From the NCBI GenBank assembly GCA_022845955.1, contig AP025576.1, positions 3,906,001-3,970,000 on the forward strand: a stretch of 64,000 nt of DNA. The letters are read 5' to 3'. A program made the position numbers and the translations under genes. Below the pieces are notes generated by a model. The model was not told the DNA's origin. It saw only the letters and a program-made list of their open reading frames with translations, and did not search any database. Shown here in pieces: positions 62,516 to 64,000 of the stretch. Each line of letters starts with the position of its first letter. The first letter of the stretch is position 1. This stretch comes from Lachnospiraceae bacterium (GTDB taxonomy: Bacteria > Bacillota > Clostridia > Lachnospirales > Lachnospiraceae).

Positions 62516-62780
62516 TTCCCAACTTTACAATCAATATATAAAATCCGGTGTCCGATAAAACTCCCTCACAGGCATCCCTCCTTCTTTTTGTATTTGCTTT
62601 GAAATTATAGGCGAAATGCCAGATATGCAAAGCAGATGTAACAGACAAGGCCGCTCCGGGAACGAAGCGCCTCCAGCCAAGATATGCTGTTATGATTGTA
62701 ACACAGCCGTGCAGGAAATTCCACATAAAAGTACGGTGTATGCGCCTGTATTGCAAAACAGCGCGGCCGGGAATCGCAAC
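62516..62780. other. Intergenic stretch without recognised gene
   Basis: About 260 bp between the recA promoter and the terminator of the membrane protein gene. Small open frames exist on both strands, but none has a ribosome binding site or recognisable sequence. I see no RNA gene. Confidence 0.5.
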
Positions 62781-62816
62781 AAAACGGCTCCGGACTGTTG
62801 TCCCGGAACCGTTTTG
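62781..62816 (-). terminator. Terminator downstream of the truncated membrane protein gene
   Basis: Stem AAAACGGCTCCGG / CCGGAACCGTTTT, with a short T run on the minus strand. Confidence 0.8.
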
Positions 62817-62906
62817 ACCGCCGTTCGGACACGTCCTGCAAACAGACATGCTTTCCGGCAATAGCGTGTGTTTGAAAATTCATTCCCGCAATCTGCACGC
62901 CCCACT

Positions 62907-64000
62907 CTAGATTTTTTTCATATAACGTTCGTAATCCTTGATTGTGGCTGTGACCCATCCGCTGCTGGTGCTGGTAGTATAATTAAATCCGATTTCCAGG
63001 CCTACGGGAGTATAAAAAATAATATTGGTATCGGAATCCGACAAGAAGTCCTGGAGCTGTTCATCGGACATTTCATCCACCGCCTGGGCCGTCCCGTTCT
63101 GGTAGGCATCCTGATCACGGAATGCCTCGGCAAGCTGCGGCGTATATTCGATCATCTGCCCGTTGTCCATAAGTTCGCCGCTGACCAAATCTATATTGAT
63201 ACTATAAAGGGAAATATAGGACTCCATATTCATGGCATAGGACTCCCTGAGCACGATGCTTATCTTTTCTTCATCCATATAAGTCACATAGCCCTGGCTT
63301 GTGGAAGCGTAATACAGATCCTCTTCCTCCTGCTGCTGCCTGTAATACCCATAAAGATTGCTGTAATAGGTAGCCTCATACTTGATTTCTTCATTTAATT
63401 CATCAAGATGAGGAATGTTTCCGCCCTTCAGCTGCGGATATCTTCCCTGGGTGGTTGCCCCGGTTTCATCATCCACATAATCATATTCTTCCCATTCTAC
63501 GGTGTAGCTGAGATCATTTCGGATGGAATCGGCAAGCGTGACATAGTAATCATCCGCAGGGCTGGGAATATAATCCTCTTCTTCCGGTTCGGATTCATAT
63601 CCGCCGTAATTGTCTCCCTTCTCGTCATACCCTCCGTTCTCTTCCGGGCGGCTCTCCGGCTCTGCCGTTTCCGCACTGCCATACACTCCCTTGTAATTGG
63701 ACAGGCCGCTTCCGGCTTCCTTCACCGTCCCCCGCACGATCACATAGACAAGCACCAGGACAATACAAAGAAGAACCGCTATAACTGCAATGATAACCGC
63801 CGCCAGGGTCCGTCCGTTATTCCGTTTCTGGGGACCGCCGGGATAAGCGCCGTAAGGGGGATAAGGCGGGATCTGTCCCTGGTACCCTCCCGTTTGCCCA
63901 TAGGGTGTGCCGTAGGAGCCGTTCTGCGGGCCGTAGGGCGGCACATTCTGCTGTCCCTGCTGTCCGTAGGGAGGAACGTTCTGCGGCCCGTATTGGGTGT
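62907..64000 (-). CDS. Membrane-anchored protein with PPYGPQN repeats, 5' end outside the window
   Basis: The frame is open to the right edge, so at least 364 residues are encoded and the true start is missing. The visible N-terminal part is Gln/Pro/Tyr/Gly-rich with repeats such as NVPPYGPQN and NVPPYGQQG. One transmembrane helix (LAAVIIAVIAVLLCIVLVLVYVI) follows. After an acidic Glu/Tyr-rich linker comes an extracytoplasmic alpha/beta domain of about 220 residues ending in KDYERYMKKI. The layout is common for Firmicutes sensors or stress proteins with a cytoplasmic disordered or zinc-ribbon N-terminus. I do not recognise the outer domain. Confidence 0.75.
   Translation of the reverse strand, partial: TQYGPQNVPPYGQQGQQNVPPYGPQNGSYGTPYGQTGGYQGQIPPYPPYGAYPGGPQKRNNGRTLAAVIIAVIAVLLCIVLVLVYVIVRGTVKEAGSGLSNYKGVYGSAETAEPESRPEENGGYDEKGDNYGGYESEPEEEDYIPSPADDYYVTLADSIRNDLSYTVEWEEYDYVDDETGATTQGRYPQLKGGNIPHLDELNEEIKYEATYYSNLYGYYRQQQEEEDLYYASTSQGYVTYMDEEKISIVLRESYAMNMESYISLYSINIDLVSGELMDNGQMIEYTPQLAEAFRDQDAYQNGTAQAVDEMSDEQLQDFLSDSDTNIIFYTPVGLEIGFNYTTSTSSGWVTATIKDYERYMKKI

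Overview
The window looks like chromosome from a spore-forming, strictly anaerobic gut-type Clostridia, most likely a Lachnospiraceae member. Pointers are the moderate GC, strong AGGAGG ribosome binding sites, sporulation genes (SpoIIM, SpoVB-like), a Leu T-box, a glycyl-radical-enzyme microcompartment, and DUF3793 with flavodoxin. I see no rRNA, tRNA, CRISPR array, insertion sequence or prophage.

Layout. 1-8.5 kb (minus strand): a bacterial microcompartment locus built on a B12-independent glycyl radical diol dehydratase with activase, PduU/EutS-type shell protein, EutP/PduV-type GTPase, fuculose/rhamnulose-phosphate-type aldolase, GlcG/PduO-like protein, CoA-acylating aldehyde dehydrogenase, Zn alcohol dehydrogenase and the start of another shell protein. 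This suits fucose/rhamnose to 1,2-propanediol to propanol/propionate metabolism. A divergent regulator fuses an XRE HTH to a desulfoferrodoxin-like iron domain. 9.5-14.9 kb: MMPL exporter, a secreted heptad-repeat partner and a TetR regulator. 15-18.6 kb: HPr-like protein, serine hydrolase, Zn alcohol dehydrogenase, Fur-family regulator and FeoB-associated Cys-rich peptide. 18.7-21 kb: SOS-controlled Y-family polymerase with a small partner, convergent with an SRAP/HMCES protein. 21-35 kb: a GGDEF-EAL-GGDEF protein, and a four-gene operon of a small beta-grasp-like protein, a 1710-aa DUF4132-type protein, a DEAH/DUF1998 helicase and a UvrD-like helicase.

35-38.5 kb: MerR regulator, a thioester-domain protein with poly-Asn and Pro-rich repeats, and a TetR regulator. 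38.5-42.2 kb: a 2-isopropylmalate synthase carrying a C-terminal AraC DNA-binding domain under a Leu T-box, then flavodoxin and DUF3793 behind an iron-type operator. 42.4-46.8 kb: gap, pgk, tpiA and a PHP histidinol phosphatase. 46.8-54 kb: TipA-like MerR, an unknown protein, mnmA-iscU-iscS, SpoVB-like flippase and DAHP synthase. 54-64 kb: PII-like protein with DUF1538 transporter, XerD-like recombinase, spoIIM, Nudix hydrolase, rny, recX, recA with SOS boxes, and a truncated membrane protein.

The most unusual items are the LeuA-AraC fusion, the beta-grasp/DUF4132/double-helicase operon, the XRE-superoxide-reductase fusion beside an oxygen-sensitive enzyme, the thioester protein without export signals, and a 16-bp palindrome shared by two iron-related loci.
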